Of a stretch of DNA of 64,000 nucleotides, positions 51,985 to 60,162 are shown piece by piece. Positions within the stretch are counted from its first letter, which is position 1. Each line of letters begins with the position of its first letter. The notes beneath the pieces are model-generated. The model ran no database searches, was not told the origin of the DNA, and saw nothing but the letters and a program-made list of their open reading frames with translations. The DNA comes from Bacillus sp. UNC438CL73TsuS30 (GTDB taxonomy: Bacteria; Bacillota; Bacilli; Bacillales; Cytobacillaceae). Position numbers and translations under genes: made by a program. The stretch is taken from the NCBI RefSeq assembly GCF_000482325.1, contig NZ_KI535295.1, positions 793,060 through 857,059 of the forward strand, given 5' to 3'.

Positions 51985-53049
51985 TTATTTTGTACTGAAG
52001 GTATTTGCTTCTTTCAGAGTTTCAGGAACTTTTACTTCACCAGATTTAATCTTTTTAACCCATTCTTTGACAGTTGCATCAATTTTTGCTTTGTTAGGAG
52101 CTTTTGCATTAATCGGTGCTAAACCAACACCATCTTCGGCTAAACCATATAATACAACCTTGCCGCCAGGGAAATTTCCATCTTTGGCCTTCTGAGAAAG
52201 GTCTTGTACCGCTACATCAACACGTTTAAGTGCAGATGTAAGAACAACTTCCTGTCCCATGTCAGACTGGTCTCGGTCCACTCCAATTACCCAAATTTGT
52301 TTGTTTGGGTCTTTTTTCTTCAGATCATTGGCTTCCTTGAACAGACCAACACCAGTTGCTCCTGCAGCGTGAAAGATTACATCAGCCCCAGTAGAATACA
52401 TTTTAGCAGCGATCGCTTGGCCAACTTCGGCTTTGTCAAATGCACCTGCATATTGAACATCGATTTTTACAGCTGGATTTGCAGCCTTAACACCAGCAAC
52501 GTAACCAGCTTCAAATCGTTCGGTTACTGGTATTTTCATCCCACCAATAAATCCAATATGGTTAGATTTTGTAGTATTAGCAGCAGCTATACCAGCAAGG
52601 AATCCTGCTTCTTGCTCTTTAAAAAGAATACTTGCAGTGTTTGGCTGTTTAACTTCAGCATCGACGATGGCAAATTCGGTATCTTTTTGTTGTTTGGCAA
52701 TTTCTTCCACGGCATTCGGCATTAAGAAACCAATCCCGTATACGAGGTCAAACCCTTGACGAACAAGTGTATTTAGGTTTGTCGTATAATCTGCATCTGA
52801 TTGGGATTGAAGGTAATCATAACCACCTTTACCTTTTGTCAGACCATTTTTTTTACCGAAGTTTTCAAGACCTTCCCAAGAAGACTGGTTAAAGGATTTA
52901 TCATCGACACCACCGATATCCGTAACCATTGCTACAGAGAAACTTTTTCCTTTCGCAGTTTCGTTCTCGTTACTTTTACCACACGCACCTAATAGGGTAC
53001 CCGTAGCCAGTACAAGTGATAAGGCCATTCCAATTTTACGCTTTTTCAA
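51985..53049 (-). CDS. BMP-family nucleoside-binding lipoprotein
   Basis: The 354-aa lipoprotein has signal peptide MKKRKIGMALSLVLATG with the lipobox LGAC (Cys about residue 23), then the BMP/PnrA fold: VTDIGGVDDKSFNQSSWEGL, GFIGGMKIPVTERFEAGY, IFHAAGATGVGLF, VIGVDRDQSD. It binds nucleosides outside the membrane for an ABC importer. The ATP-binding and permease genes are not here. The 20-bp gap to psuK suggests that it delivers pseudouridine or other nucleosides to this pathway. Confidence 0.87.
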   Translation of the reverse strand: MKKRKIGMALSLVLATGTLLGACGKSNENETAKGKSFSVAMVTDIGGVDDKSFNQSSWEGLENFGKKNGLTKGKGGYDYLQSQSDADYTTNLNTLVRQGFDLVYGIGFLMPNAVEEIAKQQKDTEFAIVDAEVKQPNTASILFKEQEAGFLAGIAAANTTKSNHIGFIGGMKIPVTERFEAGYVAGVKAANPAVKIDVQYAGAFDKAEVGQAIAAKMYSTGADVIFHAAGATGVGLFKEANDLKKKDPNKQIWVIGVDRDQSDMGQEVVLTSALKRVDVAVQDLSQKAKDGNFPGGKVVLYGLAEDGVGLAPINAKAPNKAKIDATVKEWVKKIKSGEVKVPETLKEANTFSTK

Positions 53050-53081
53050 AGTATGTGCCTCCCATTGATGGTTTAAGATTT

Positions 53082-53112
53082 AAACATTTGTTTAATAATT
53101 AAACTTATGTTT
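53082..53112. promoter_or_regulatory. 31-bp palindrome upstream of the BMP lipoprotein gene
   Basis: AAACATTTGTTTAAT and ATTAAACTTATGTTT flank a single central A. Thirteen of fifteen arm pairs match. It begins 33 bp upstream of the lipoprotein ATG, in the promoter region of the nucleoside-salvage unit. The HTH of PsuK is the obvious candidate reader. Confidence 0.6.
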
Positions 53113-53200
53113 GTATTATACTTCGGATTTATTGCTTGGTCAATAGCAGACTTTGTGGATATAATTTCTTTAAATACCTAGTTGAAAAGAGGATATATAG

Positions 53201-54010
53201 ATGGAAAAAGATTTATTGGGGAAGCGTATTGCAATAGCTGGATCAAGGAAAACAGAAGAAATCAGCACGCTTATTAAAAAACAAGGCGGTATCCCGCTTG
53301 TACGGCCATTACAAGGGACGGTTCTTTTATCGGAAAAAGAAGTGGAGCCGGATTTACAAAGGTTTGTTCGCGACGGAGCGGATTGGGTGATTTTTACAAC
53401 AGGAATGGGCACAAACACTCTATATGAATTGGCTAAAAAATTGGATGTTGAAAATGAGTTTTTACAGATTATTCGTCAGGCAAAAGCGGCTTCTAGAGGT
53501 TATAAAACATTATCATCATTAAAAGAGCTTGGGGTTAACCCTATAGCCGTAGACCAGGATGGGACAACTCGGGGATTAATTCAATCACTAGAAGGATTTG
53601 ATTTCTCTGGTAAAAAAGTAATGGTTCAGCTCCATGGCGAACAAGCGCCCACATTGACCAAGTTTCTGGAGGATAGGGGGGCAATCGTCACTAAACTTCT
53701 TCCCTATAAACATATTGCGCCTGAGACAGAAACCGTTACAACAATCTGTGATGAGTTGTTAGCAAACAAACTGGATGCTGTCTGTTTTACAACTGCAAAT
53801 CAAGTCCGTTCCCTTTTTGATTTTGCAAAAGGGAAGGGCTTAGTCGATGAGATTGTGACTGCTTTTCAGTCTAATACTCTTGCTGTTGCGGTCGGAAAGG
53901 TGACCGCGGAGGCGCTAAAAGAAGAAGGAGTAACGCGAGTGATTGTACCTGAAAATGAAAGAATGGGTGCAATGGTAATTGAATTATCACGGTATAATCG
54001 TAGTATGTAA
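53201..54010 (+). CDS. Uroporphyrinogen-III synthase-like protein
   Basis: The 269-aa protein has the bilobed HemD fold: GKRIAIAGSRKTEEISTLIKK at the start, DWVIFTTGMGTNTL in lobe one, KKVMVQLHGEQAPTLTKFLE, and DAVCFTTANQVRSLFDFA plus AVAVGKVTAEAL later. HemD closes the tetrapyrrole ring in haem and sirohaem synthesis. No other hem gene is nearby, so it may be a second copy or a domain used with uroporphyrin methylation. AAGAGGATATA lies before the ATG. Confidence 0.8.
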   Translation: MEKDLLGKRIAIAGSRKTEEISTLIKKQGGIPLVRPLQGTVLLSEKEVEPDLQRFVRDGADWVIFTTGMGTNTLYELAKKLDVENEFLQIIRQAKAASRGYKTLSSLKELGVNPIAVDQDGTTRGLIQSLEGFDFSGKKVMVQLHGEQAPTLTKFLEDRGAIVTKLLPYKHIAPETETVTTICDELLANKLDAVCFTTANQVRSLFDFAKGKGLVDEIVTAFQSNTLAVAVGKVTAEALKEEGVTRVIVPENERMGAMVIELSRYNRSM

Positions 54011-54089
54011 CAGAATTAACAACTACTAATAATCCTTTATCTACCGCATAAGTTTTAACATAGGGCATTTCAGTAGGGGGGGGGAGTTG

Positions 54090-54491
54090 ATGTTTAAATT
54101 TTTTTCATTTAGAAAAAAAAAGGAAGTAAAACAGGCATCCCCTCATTTACCACATATTCTGACAAAACTAGATCGAATTATTGAACTCCTTGAAACACAA
54201 CAACAAGAAACATTAAAGGAAGAAAAACAAGGTGGAAATATCCACCTTGAACATGTACAAATTGATCATTTAGAGAACATTAATTTTCAGCTTGAGAAAA
54301 TTGAAATTGACGAATTAAGCGGGAAATTATTGATTGGTAATAATATTAGCGGCTCAGAAGAATTAGCCAAATCCATAATTCAAAAAATAGAGAAAGAAAA
54401 CGAAAAGGAAGTAATGGTAGAAACTGCTTCCGATGATGAACAAAAAATAATGAAAACTCCAAAAGGGTATCGTTTTCAAAATAAACTCTAA
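54090..54491 (+). CDS. GerPC-like spore protein
   Basis: The 133-aa protein has a basic N-terminus, then a helix (HILTKLDRIIELLETQQQET), then HLENINFQLEKIEIDELSGKLLIGN. The last segment resembles the INxxxYxFDQLKIExLEGTLNIG core of GerPC proteins, which act in passage of germinants through the spore coat. It starts at ATG 54090 after GGGGGGGAG. It neighbours several GerPA/GerPF-like genes, which supports the call. It is shorter than GerPC proper, so it may be a paralogue. Confidence 0.55.
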   Translation: MFKFFSFRKKKEVKQASPHLPHILTKLDRIIELLETQQQETLKEEKQGGNIHLEHVQIDHLENINFQLEKIEIDELSGKLLIGNNISGSEELAKSIIQKIEKENEKEVMVETASDDEQKIMKTPKGYRFQNKL

Positions 54492-54998
54492 TTATTCCCA
54501 ATTGGTATTGGCGATTTTGATATCTTGATCATCGATAATTGCATCAATCATATCCGGATCATTATTAATACTTAAATTTTTAGTAATATGATTCATATTT
54601 CCATACGTATTACCGTGTGATACATTTTGTTTTTGATTTGCATCGATTCCATTTATCTGACCTTTCCCGACAAATAGGGAGGAATTATTGAGCATCGTTG
54701 TCACATTAACAGAATCAAGGCTAATATTCGATTCATTTTCATTACCAGGAGTCTCAAATGAAAAATTGATATCCCGGTCATCAATGGGCGTATCAATAAA
54801 ATCCGGATCATTCAAAATAGAGGTATTATACAAGAGAAAATTATATTCCCCGCTAACATCACCAAACACTTTATTTTCCTTCCCATGCGCATTCCAGCCA
54901 ATCGCAGTATTTTTTTCAGCGATAAAGATGCCTGCCTGCCGCTCCATGGTTTGGACATTAATATTTCCTGTAAATTGAAATTGTGAAGATTTTAACAT
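54492..54998 (-). CDS. Duplicated GerPA/GerPF-like spore protein
   Basis: The 168-aa protein has two related halves. Half one: GIFIAEKNTAIGWNAHGKEN, a G-x-x-x-G-x-x-N turn, then NDPDFIDTPIDDRDI. Half two: SLFVGKGQINGIDANQKQN, GNTYGNMN, then NDPDMIDAIIDDQDIK. Similar pieces occur in the three small genes to the right, and they resemble the GerPA/GerPF family of spore germination proteins. The ATG follows GGTGAGAAA. It is convergent with the GerPC-like gene, whose stop it abuts. Confidence 0.6.
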   Translation of the reverse strand: MLKSSQFQFTGNINVQTMERQAGIFIAEKNTAIGWNAHGKENKVFGDVSGEYNFLLYNTSILNDPDFIDTPIDDRDINFSFETPGNENESNISLDSVNVTTMLNNSSLFVGKGQINGIDANQKQNVSHGNTYGNMNHITKNLSINNDPDMIDAIIDDQDIKIANTNWE

Positions 54999-55142
54999 TT
55001 TCTCACCACATTTTTTTCATTTCTGCTCTACTGTATGACCTGAATGAAGATTAGGTGATAAATACCCACTTTTTTAATAGCGGTTTGTGTCATTAGCTCA
55101 GGAACGGAATAGGCTAATAAAAATGGAAAAAGGGGAATAGCG

Positions 55143-55340
55143 GTGAATATTCGTTTTGACCATGTAACCATTGCAAATATGAAAAATTCTGCTGGTGTAT
55201 TTTTAGGGGAAAAGAATATGATTAAAAAATTTCGAAGCGATCAGACAGTTACTGAAGTAATTGGAACGTTGTCAGGTAAGGAAAATATAGTGGTGGAAAA
55301 TTTTTGGGCAAACACCAAAGAGAAGGGGGAGGCTGATTAA
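55143..55340 (+). CDS. Small GerPF-like protein
   Basis: The 65-aa protein starts with GTG 55143; a weak AAGGGG lies upstream. It has the half-repeat pattern of its neighbours: MNIRFDHVTIANMKNSAGVF, LGEKNMIKKFRSDQTV, then G-x-x-x-G-x-x-N (GTLSGKEN). The C-terminus ends without the DPD/DQD motif. It is three bases before the next gene and probably translated together with it. Confidence 0.5.
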   Translation: MNIRFDHVTIANMKNSAGVFLGEKNMIKKFRSDQTVTEVIGTLSGKENIVVENFWANTKEKGEAD

Positions 55341-55343
55341 ACG

Positions 55344-55622
55344 ATGGGTTCCTCTTTTTTATCTCCATCTGTTCATATTGGAACCATCAAAATCGGGAGT
55401 ATTGGTGAGGCGTCATGTTTTAGTATCGGAAATAATTTTATTGAAGATTTTAAAAGCAATAAAAAACATAGCCAAGGGTTAGGAAACATCCACGGGGACC
55501 GAAATAATTTATCTCATTCAAGCGCTTCGTTAACTACTATGCAGGAGGACCAAAATAAAAAGAAGCCTAGTGATAAAATGGATAAAGCTCCAACTGATAA
55601 AGCGGAAAAAAACCTTTCATGA
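55344..55622 (+). CDS. Small GerPA/GerPF-like protein
   Basis: The 92-aa protein has VHIGTIKIGSIGEASCFSIG, then NNFIEDFKSNKKHSQGLGNI and HGDRNN, the repeated pattern of this locus, and a Lys/Asp/Ser-rich tail (residues about 68-92). GAGGCTG precedes the ATG. Its stop codon is inside a terminator hairpin. Probably a spore coat or germination protein, by resemblance and company. Confidence 0.55.
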   Translation: MGSSFLSPSVHIGTIKIGSIGEASCFSIGNNFIEDFKSNKKHSQGLGNIHGDRNNLSHSSASLTTMQEDQNKKKPSDKMDKAPTDKAEKNLS

Positions 55623-55634
55623 AAGGTTTTTTTC
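55608..55634. terminator. Bidirectional terminator inside the GerP-like locus
   Basis: AAACCTTTCA and TGAAAGGTTT form a perfect palindrome flanked by A and T runs. It ends the two-gene unit on the plus strand and the 82-aa gene on the minus strand. Confidence 0.88.
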
Positions 55635-55643
55635 TTTTGAAAT

Positions 55644-55892
55644 TTATATATTTGCACCAAAATTTGGTTTAATATCTTGGTCAAAGATTACTCCATCAAT
55701 TCCATCCAAGTTATCCAAATTATTCGCAACATTTAGTGTAAGGACATTAAAAAAGCCAAAGGTACTACCAAAACCTTGATTAAATTTTCTGTTGGAATCC
55801 ATCCCTGTAATAATGGATTCACCGATTGATACATTGGCGTTTTGTTGGGGAGTGTTAACATTTAATACTCCTAAATTAATGACTGAAGGCAT
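55644..55892 (-). CDS. GerPF/GerPA-like spore protein
   Basis: The 82-aa protein has MPSVINLGVLNVNTPQQNAN, VSIGESIITGMDSNRKFNQG, FGSTFGFFN and the end GVIFDQDIKPNFGANI. It has the same layout as its neighbours and the clearest resemblance to the GerPA/GerPF family (short beta-rich protein, G-rich centre). GGAGGAAA precedes the ATG. It faces the two-gene unit at 55143-55622 across a shared terminator. Confidence 0.65.
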   Translation of the reverse strand: MPSVINLGVLNVNTPQQNANVSIGESIITGMDSNRKFNQGFGSTFGFFNVLTLNVANNLDNLDGIDGVIFDQDIKPNFGANI

Positions 55893-56079
55893 TCAAATTT
55901 CCTCCATTCCTCGGTACTATTATTTATTATATGATTTATCCCTTTTTATGTTCAGTAAATAACGAAATTGTGTTCATAAAAAACATAATCTACGAAACAA
56001 CAATAAGTATAAATAACTTTTCAAAAAGGAAAACTCCCCAAAATACCGCTATAATGTAGAATAGAATTCGCATTTTTGT

Positions 56080-57702
56080 ATGGGGGGATCCTGCCTGAAC
56101 ACAATAAAAATATCTCTGCAGACGAAAATCTTTGGGCTGGTACTGTCACTGGGATTATTATTAATCGTGCTGCTGACGGCTTTTTACAGCTACATGGAAA
56201 GTAAACAAATCGAAGAAAACCGGGGTAGAATGGCACTGGAAATTTCAAAAACGGTATCCTTTATTCCGACTATTATCGAGGCTTTTCAATCAAAAAATCC
56301 ATCGCAAACCATTGAGCCGCTAGCTGAAAAAATTCGCAAAGAGACCGGTGCTGAATTTGTTGTAATAGGAAATAAAGAGGGAACCCGATATTCCCACCCG
56401 CTAAAATCGAAGCTCGGGAAAAAAATGAGGGGCGGAGATAACGAAAGAGCCCTTCAAAAGGGAGAATATTATGTATCTACGGCAAAGGGGACGCTCGGGC
56501 CATCTATCAGAGGAAAGTCACCTATATTTAATCAAAAAGGTGAAATCATTGGGATTGTTTCTGTAGGATTTTTACTGGAGGATATCCATCAGCAAATTAT
56601 GAATAACGTAACGAAGGTTCTGTATGTAGCACTCTTCGCTCTCATCCTATCGTTAATTGCCAGCATTTTACTAGGGCGGAATATACGTAAGGATACAATG
56701 GGGCTTGAACCCTATGAAATTGCCTGGCTTTATAAAGAAAAAAACGCAGTATTGCATGCGGTGAAAGAAGGGATTTTGGCCATCAATCAAAAGGGGTTCA
56801 TCACGATGATGAATCAACCGGCCAAAAAACTCCTAAATATTCATGGTTCAGTAAGACTCATGAAGGTGGATGGACTATTTCCTTCAGACTATTTATATGA
56901 AGTTTTAGAAACAGGAACACCTCAAATTGATAAAGAAATGGTCTGGAAGGACCGAACAGTGATTGTAAACTGCACACCTCTTTTCAATCAATATGAAATA
57001 ACTGGCGTAGTTGCATCATTTCGGGATAAAACTGAAATTGAGCAAATGTTAAACACGATATCGGAGGTTAAAAGTTATTCTGAAGACCTTCGTGCGCAGA
57101 CACATGAATTTACCAATAAATTATACGTGCTGCTTGGTCTGCTTCAGCTCGGCGAACATCAACAGGCGATCGAAATGATTCAATTGGAAACACAGGCACT
57201 GCAATTTCAAAATTCTGTTGTTTTTAACCAGATTAAAGATACAAAAATCCAGGCTATACTCTTAGGAAAGCTGGGAAAAGCATCGGAAAAGAAGATTCAG
57301 TTTGAAATTGCTTCTGATAGTTATTTGGAAAACTTACCGCACCATATAAAACTTTCCAACCTCATTGTCATCCTTGGAAATTTAATCGATAATGCCTTTG
57401 AGGCGGTATATGGGTTAGAATCTTCTACCGTTAAATTCTTCGCAACGGATATTGGTAGTGACATCATCTTTGAAATTTCAGATAATGGTAAGGGAATCAA
57501 TGAAAATGAAATACCGCTTCTCTTTCAAAAGGGTTATACCACGAAAGAAGGGACCGAGTCGAGAGGATTTGGTCTATCAAATGCAGAAAAGGCTGTAATA
57601 GAGATGGGTGGAATGATTGAGGTACAAAGCAGTCCAGGGAGTGGAACTGTTTTTACTGTGTATCTTCCTAAGGATAGCGAGAGGGGGAGAAAACTTGAAT
57701 AA
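56080..57702 (+). CDS. citS: CitA/DcuS-type sensor histidine kinase
   Basis: The protein has up to 540 aa. A membrane segment (about residues 15-38), an extracytoplasmic PAS-like domain (about 45-170), a second membrane segment (about 175-200), a cytoplasmic PAS domain and a histidine kinase core follow; the phospho-acceptor is in HEFTNKLYVLLGLLQLG, and the ATPase has NLIDNAFEA and GRGFGLS-like SRGFGLSNA. It senses citrate or a dicarboxylate, and the CitM-type transporter gene follows the response regulator. Start uncertain: ATG 56080 has no site, whereas CTG 56095 is seven bases behind GGGGG. Confidence 0.85.
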   Translation: MGGSCLNTIKISLQTKIFGLVLSLGLLLIVLLTAFYSYMESKQIEENRGRMALEISKTVSFIPTIIEAFQSKNPSQTIEPLAEKIRKETGAEFVVIGNKEGTRYSHPLKSKLGKKMRGGDNERALQKGEYYVSTAKGTLGPSIRGKSPIFNQKGEIIGIVSVGFLLEDIHQQIMNNVTKVLYVALFALILSLIASILLGRNIRKDTMGLEPYEIAWLYKEKNAVLHAVKEGILAINQKGFITMMNQPAKKLLNIHGSVRLMKVDGLFPSDYLYEVLETGTPQIDKEMVWKDRTVIVNCTPLFNQYEITGVVASFRDKTEIEQMLNTISEVKSYSEDLRAQTHEFTNKLYVLLGLLQLGEHQQAIEMIQLETQALQFQNSVVFNQIKDTKIQAILLGKLGKASEKKIQFEIASDSYLENLPHHIKLSNLIVILGNLIDNAFEAVYGLESSTVKFFATDIGSDIIFEISDNGKGINENEIPLLFQKGYTTKEGTESRGFGLSNAEKAVIEMGGMIEVQSSPGSGTVFTVYLPKDSERGRKLE

Positions 57703-58378
57703 GATCAAGGTAGTGATTACGGAAGACGATTTTCGAATTGCAGATATTCACGAGAAATTTTTACAGAAATTCAAGGAAATTGAAGTGGTTGGTAAAGCCT
57801 TGAACGGGGATCAAACCTTGCAAATACTAAAAAAAGAACAGCCTGATTTACTCCTTTTGGACGTGTACATGCCGGACATGCTCGGGGCTGAACTCCTGCC
57901 AGTCATTCGTGAGAGTTTCCCTATGATGGGGGTTATCATGATTACAGCTGCAACCGATAAAGTTTTTCTTGAAAAAGCATTAAGTTATGGAGTAGAGAAT
58001 TATTTAATCAAACCGGTTAACCGGGAACGATTTGATGAGGTAATTTTGGAATATGTTCAAAAACACACCCTGTTAATGTCCAAACAAGAGGTGAATCAAA
58101 ATTATGTAGACCTTTTATTTGGAAAAGGAAAACAGGAAAGAACAGGGAAAAGTGCTGGATTGCCTAAAGGAATTGATGATATTACGCTTGGAAAAGTGAA
58201 AGCAGTTATACGTTCCAAAAATGGAGGACTATCTGCAGAAGAAGTCGGACAGGAAATCGGTGCATCACGGATCACGGCTCGCCGTTATTTAGAATATTTA
58301 TCCGCTATCAAAGAAGTGAAGGCGGAAGTGGTTTATGGAATTGTAGGAAGACCGGAAAGAAAATATTATCCCGTGTAA
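57695..58378 (+). CDS. citT: CitT-type response regulator
   Basis: The protein has 227 aa from TTG 57695 behind GGGGGAG; it overlaps the kinase gene by eight bases. The receiver domain has EDD (acidic pocket), the phospho-aspartate in LLLLDVYMPDM and the lysine in NYLIKPVN. The C-terminal HTH (LSAEEVGQEIGASRITARRYLEYL) is typical for CitB/DcuR-type regulators. It should activate the citrate transporter gene downstream. Confidence 0.88.
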   Translation: MNKIKVVITEDDFRIADIHEKFLQKFKEIEVVGKALNGDQTLQILKKEQPDLLLLDVYMPDMLGAELLPVIRESFPMMGVIMITAATDKVFLEKALSYGVENYLIKPVNRERFDEVILEYVQKHTLLMSKQEVNQNYVDLLFGKGKQERTGKSAGLPKGIDDITLGKVKAVIRSKNGGLSAEEVGQEIGASRITARRYLEYLSAIKEVKAEVVYGIVGRPERKYYPV

Positions 58379-58412
58379 GAAGGATTGCAAAAAAGCAGTC
58401 CTTCATTTTTTA
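58379..58412 (+). terminator. Intrinsic terminator after citT
   Basis: GAAGGATTGC pairs with GCAGTCCTTC (one wobble) around AAAAAA, followed by ATTTTTTAG. Confidence 0.85.
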
Positions 58413-58575
58413 GGAATGTTAAAGAAAAATAATGATTTTTAAACAAAGTTGATTGGAGCGGAAATCAACAATCCAGTTTTATCAAAGCCTTTTTAAAAAA
58501 ATAATACTGGAAAAATTCTCCTCGCATGAACAATATGTACAAAATGCAATTTAATTTACGATATTAACATTATTT

Positions 58576-58589
58576 TGGAAACGTTTTCA
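58576..58589. promoter_or_regulatory. cre site (CcpA) upstream of citM
   Basis: TGGAAACGTTTTCA matches the cre consensus TGWAAnCGnTnWCA at all but the third base. It lies 52 bp before the transporter ATG. CcpA represses citM in Bacillus subtilis, so the role is plausible. Confidence 0.65.
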
Positions 58590-58640
58590 CCATATAAAAT
58601 TTTGATTATTATTAATTTACAAACAAAAGGGGTGAAGACA

Positions 58641-59933
58641 ATGTTAGCAATTTTAGGATTTTTAATGATTATTATTTTCATGGTTTTAATTATGACAAGA
58701 CGTCTTTCAGCTATGATTGCCCTCATGGTCGTTCCAGTAGCCTTTGCTTTAATCGGCGGGTTCGGAAAGGATATGGGTCCTATGGCATTAGAAGGGATCA
58801 AGAGTGTGGCACCAACAGGAATTATGATTCTATTTGCCATTCTATTTTTCGGAATTATGATTGATGCAGGAGTATTCGATCCAATTATTCAAAAAATCTT
58901 AAAAGTAGTGAAGGGTGACCCAGTAAAAATAGCAATTGGTACAGCTGTACTTGCACTATTAATCTCCCTTGATGGAGATGGAACAACCACTTATATGATT
59001 ACCATTTCCGCAATGCTCCCATTGTACAAACGAATTGGGATGAAACCATTAGTCTTAGCGGGGATTGCAGTATCAGCTTCCGGAGTTATGAACCTGCTTC
59101 CATGGGGGGGTCCTACTGCCAGGGTTATGACGGCATTACATCTTGAAATGGGAGATGTATTTACTCCAGTCATTCCAAGTATGATTGGCGGAGTGTTGTT
59201 TGTATTGTTTATGGCATATTGTCTTGGAAGAAAAGAGCGTAAACGGATAGGAGTATTGGACATTGATTATAGCACAATGGCGCAGATGGCAGCTACAACT
59301 GAGGATGCATACCTCAAACGTCCAAAATTAATTCTAGTAAACTACCTTCTTACGATTATTCTTTTATATGCTTTAATTCAAGAAGTACTTCCAACAACTG
59401 TTTTGTTTATGATTGGTTTTGCCATTGCGATCACAATCAATTATCCGAATTTGAAAGAACAAAAAGAACGTATTATGCACTATGCTGATAATGCATTATC
59501 TGTAGTTTCAATGGTTTTTGCGGCTGGTATTTTTACAGGAATTCTTACAGGGACGAAAATGGTTGATGCCATGGCAAACAGCATGATTTCTCATATTCCT
59601 GATGCACTTGGTTCACACTTTGCGCTGATCACAGCCATTATTAGTGCGCCATTTACCTTCTTTATGTCAAATGATGCATTTTACTACGGAGTATTGCCTT
59701 TGTTGGCAAAAGCGGCAAGCGGTTTTGGAATTGACCCAGCGATGATTGGACGAGCCTCATTATTAGGATTGCCAGTCCATCTCTTAAGCCCACTCGTTCC
59801 TTCTACTTATTTACTAGTTGGGATGGTTGGTGCGGATTTCGGAGACCTGCAGCGATCCTTCTTAAAATGGGCTTGCGGTTCAACGGTTGTCATGATTTTA
59901 GTTGCTCTCGTTTTAACGATTATACCATTCTAA
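58641..59933 (+). CDS. citM: Citrate transporter, CitMHS family
   Basis: The 430-aa protein has about 12 membrane segments and the CitMHS stretches ILMTRRLSAM-like start, ISLDGDGTTTYMITISAMLP, NLLPWGGPTARVMTAL and FFMSNDAFYYGVLPLL. It imports citrate with a divalent metal and protons. The chosen ATG follows GGGGTGAAG; a longer frame to 58575 overlaps the cre site. The preceding two-component genes and the cre site fit substrate induction and carbon catabolite control. Confidence 0.9.
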   Translation: MLAILGFLMIIIFMVLIMTRRLSAMIALMVVPVAFALIGGFGKDMGPMALEGIKSVAPTGIMILFAILFFGIMIDAGVFDPIIQKILKVVKGDPVKIAIGTAVLALLISLDGDGTTTYMITISAMLPLYKRIGMKPLVLAGIAVSASGVMNLLPWGGPTARVMTALHLEMGDVFTPVIPSMIGGVLFVLFMAYCLGRKERKRIGVLDIDYSTMAQMAATTEDAYLKRPKLILVNYLLTIILLYALIQEVLPTTVLFMIGFAIAITINYPNLKEQKERIMHYADNALSVVSMVFAAGIFTGILTGTKMVDAMANSMISHIPDALGSHFALITAIISAPFTFFMSNDAFYYGVLPLLAKAASGFGIDPAMIGRASLLGLPVHLLSPLVPSTYLLVGMVGADFGDLQRSFLKWACGSTVVMILVALVLTIIPF

Positions 59934-59943
59934 AAGTTCCTCA

Positions 59944-59973
59944 AAAGAGCTCCTTCATAGGGGCTTTTTGATT
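59944..59973 (+). terminator. Intrinsic terminator after citM
   Basis: AGCTCC pairs with GGGGCT around TTCATA, followed by TTTTTGATTTTT. It lies shortly after the citM stop. Confidence 0.75.
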
Positions 59974-60162
59974 TTTAAAATAGGAGTTTATTATGTATAT
60001 AATTTTTTTAGCAATCAAAGAATTTTTAAAAATCCGGTGATCTATGCTTTTTTATTAGGGCTTCTGCTCCAGACGCTTCATATAAAAATTCCTGAGTTTT
60101 TATGGTCGCCTGTTAAAAATACATCTAATGCTTTTTTTGCAGTAGCGCTTATAACACTTTGA
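59968..60162 (+). pseudogene. Remnant of an AEC-family (auxin efflux carrier) transporter
   Basis: The frame encodes FKNPVIYAFLLGLLLQTLHI and IPEFLWSPVKNTSNAFFAVA then LITL, followed by TGA. This is the recognisable middle-to-late part of AEC-family permeases (kNPvi..lllGlll...iP.fl...). The N-terminal half and the end are missing. The only start-like codons have no ribosome site. It is a decayed copy; AEC carriers often export or import malate-like acids, near a citrate locus. Confidence 0.6.

Noticed and set aside
52204..52725. 173-codon plus-strand frame inside the lipoprotein gene
   Set aside because: Antisense to a BMP protein with signal peptide and conserved motifs; Cys/Ser/Phe-rich shadow composition.
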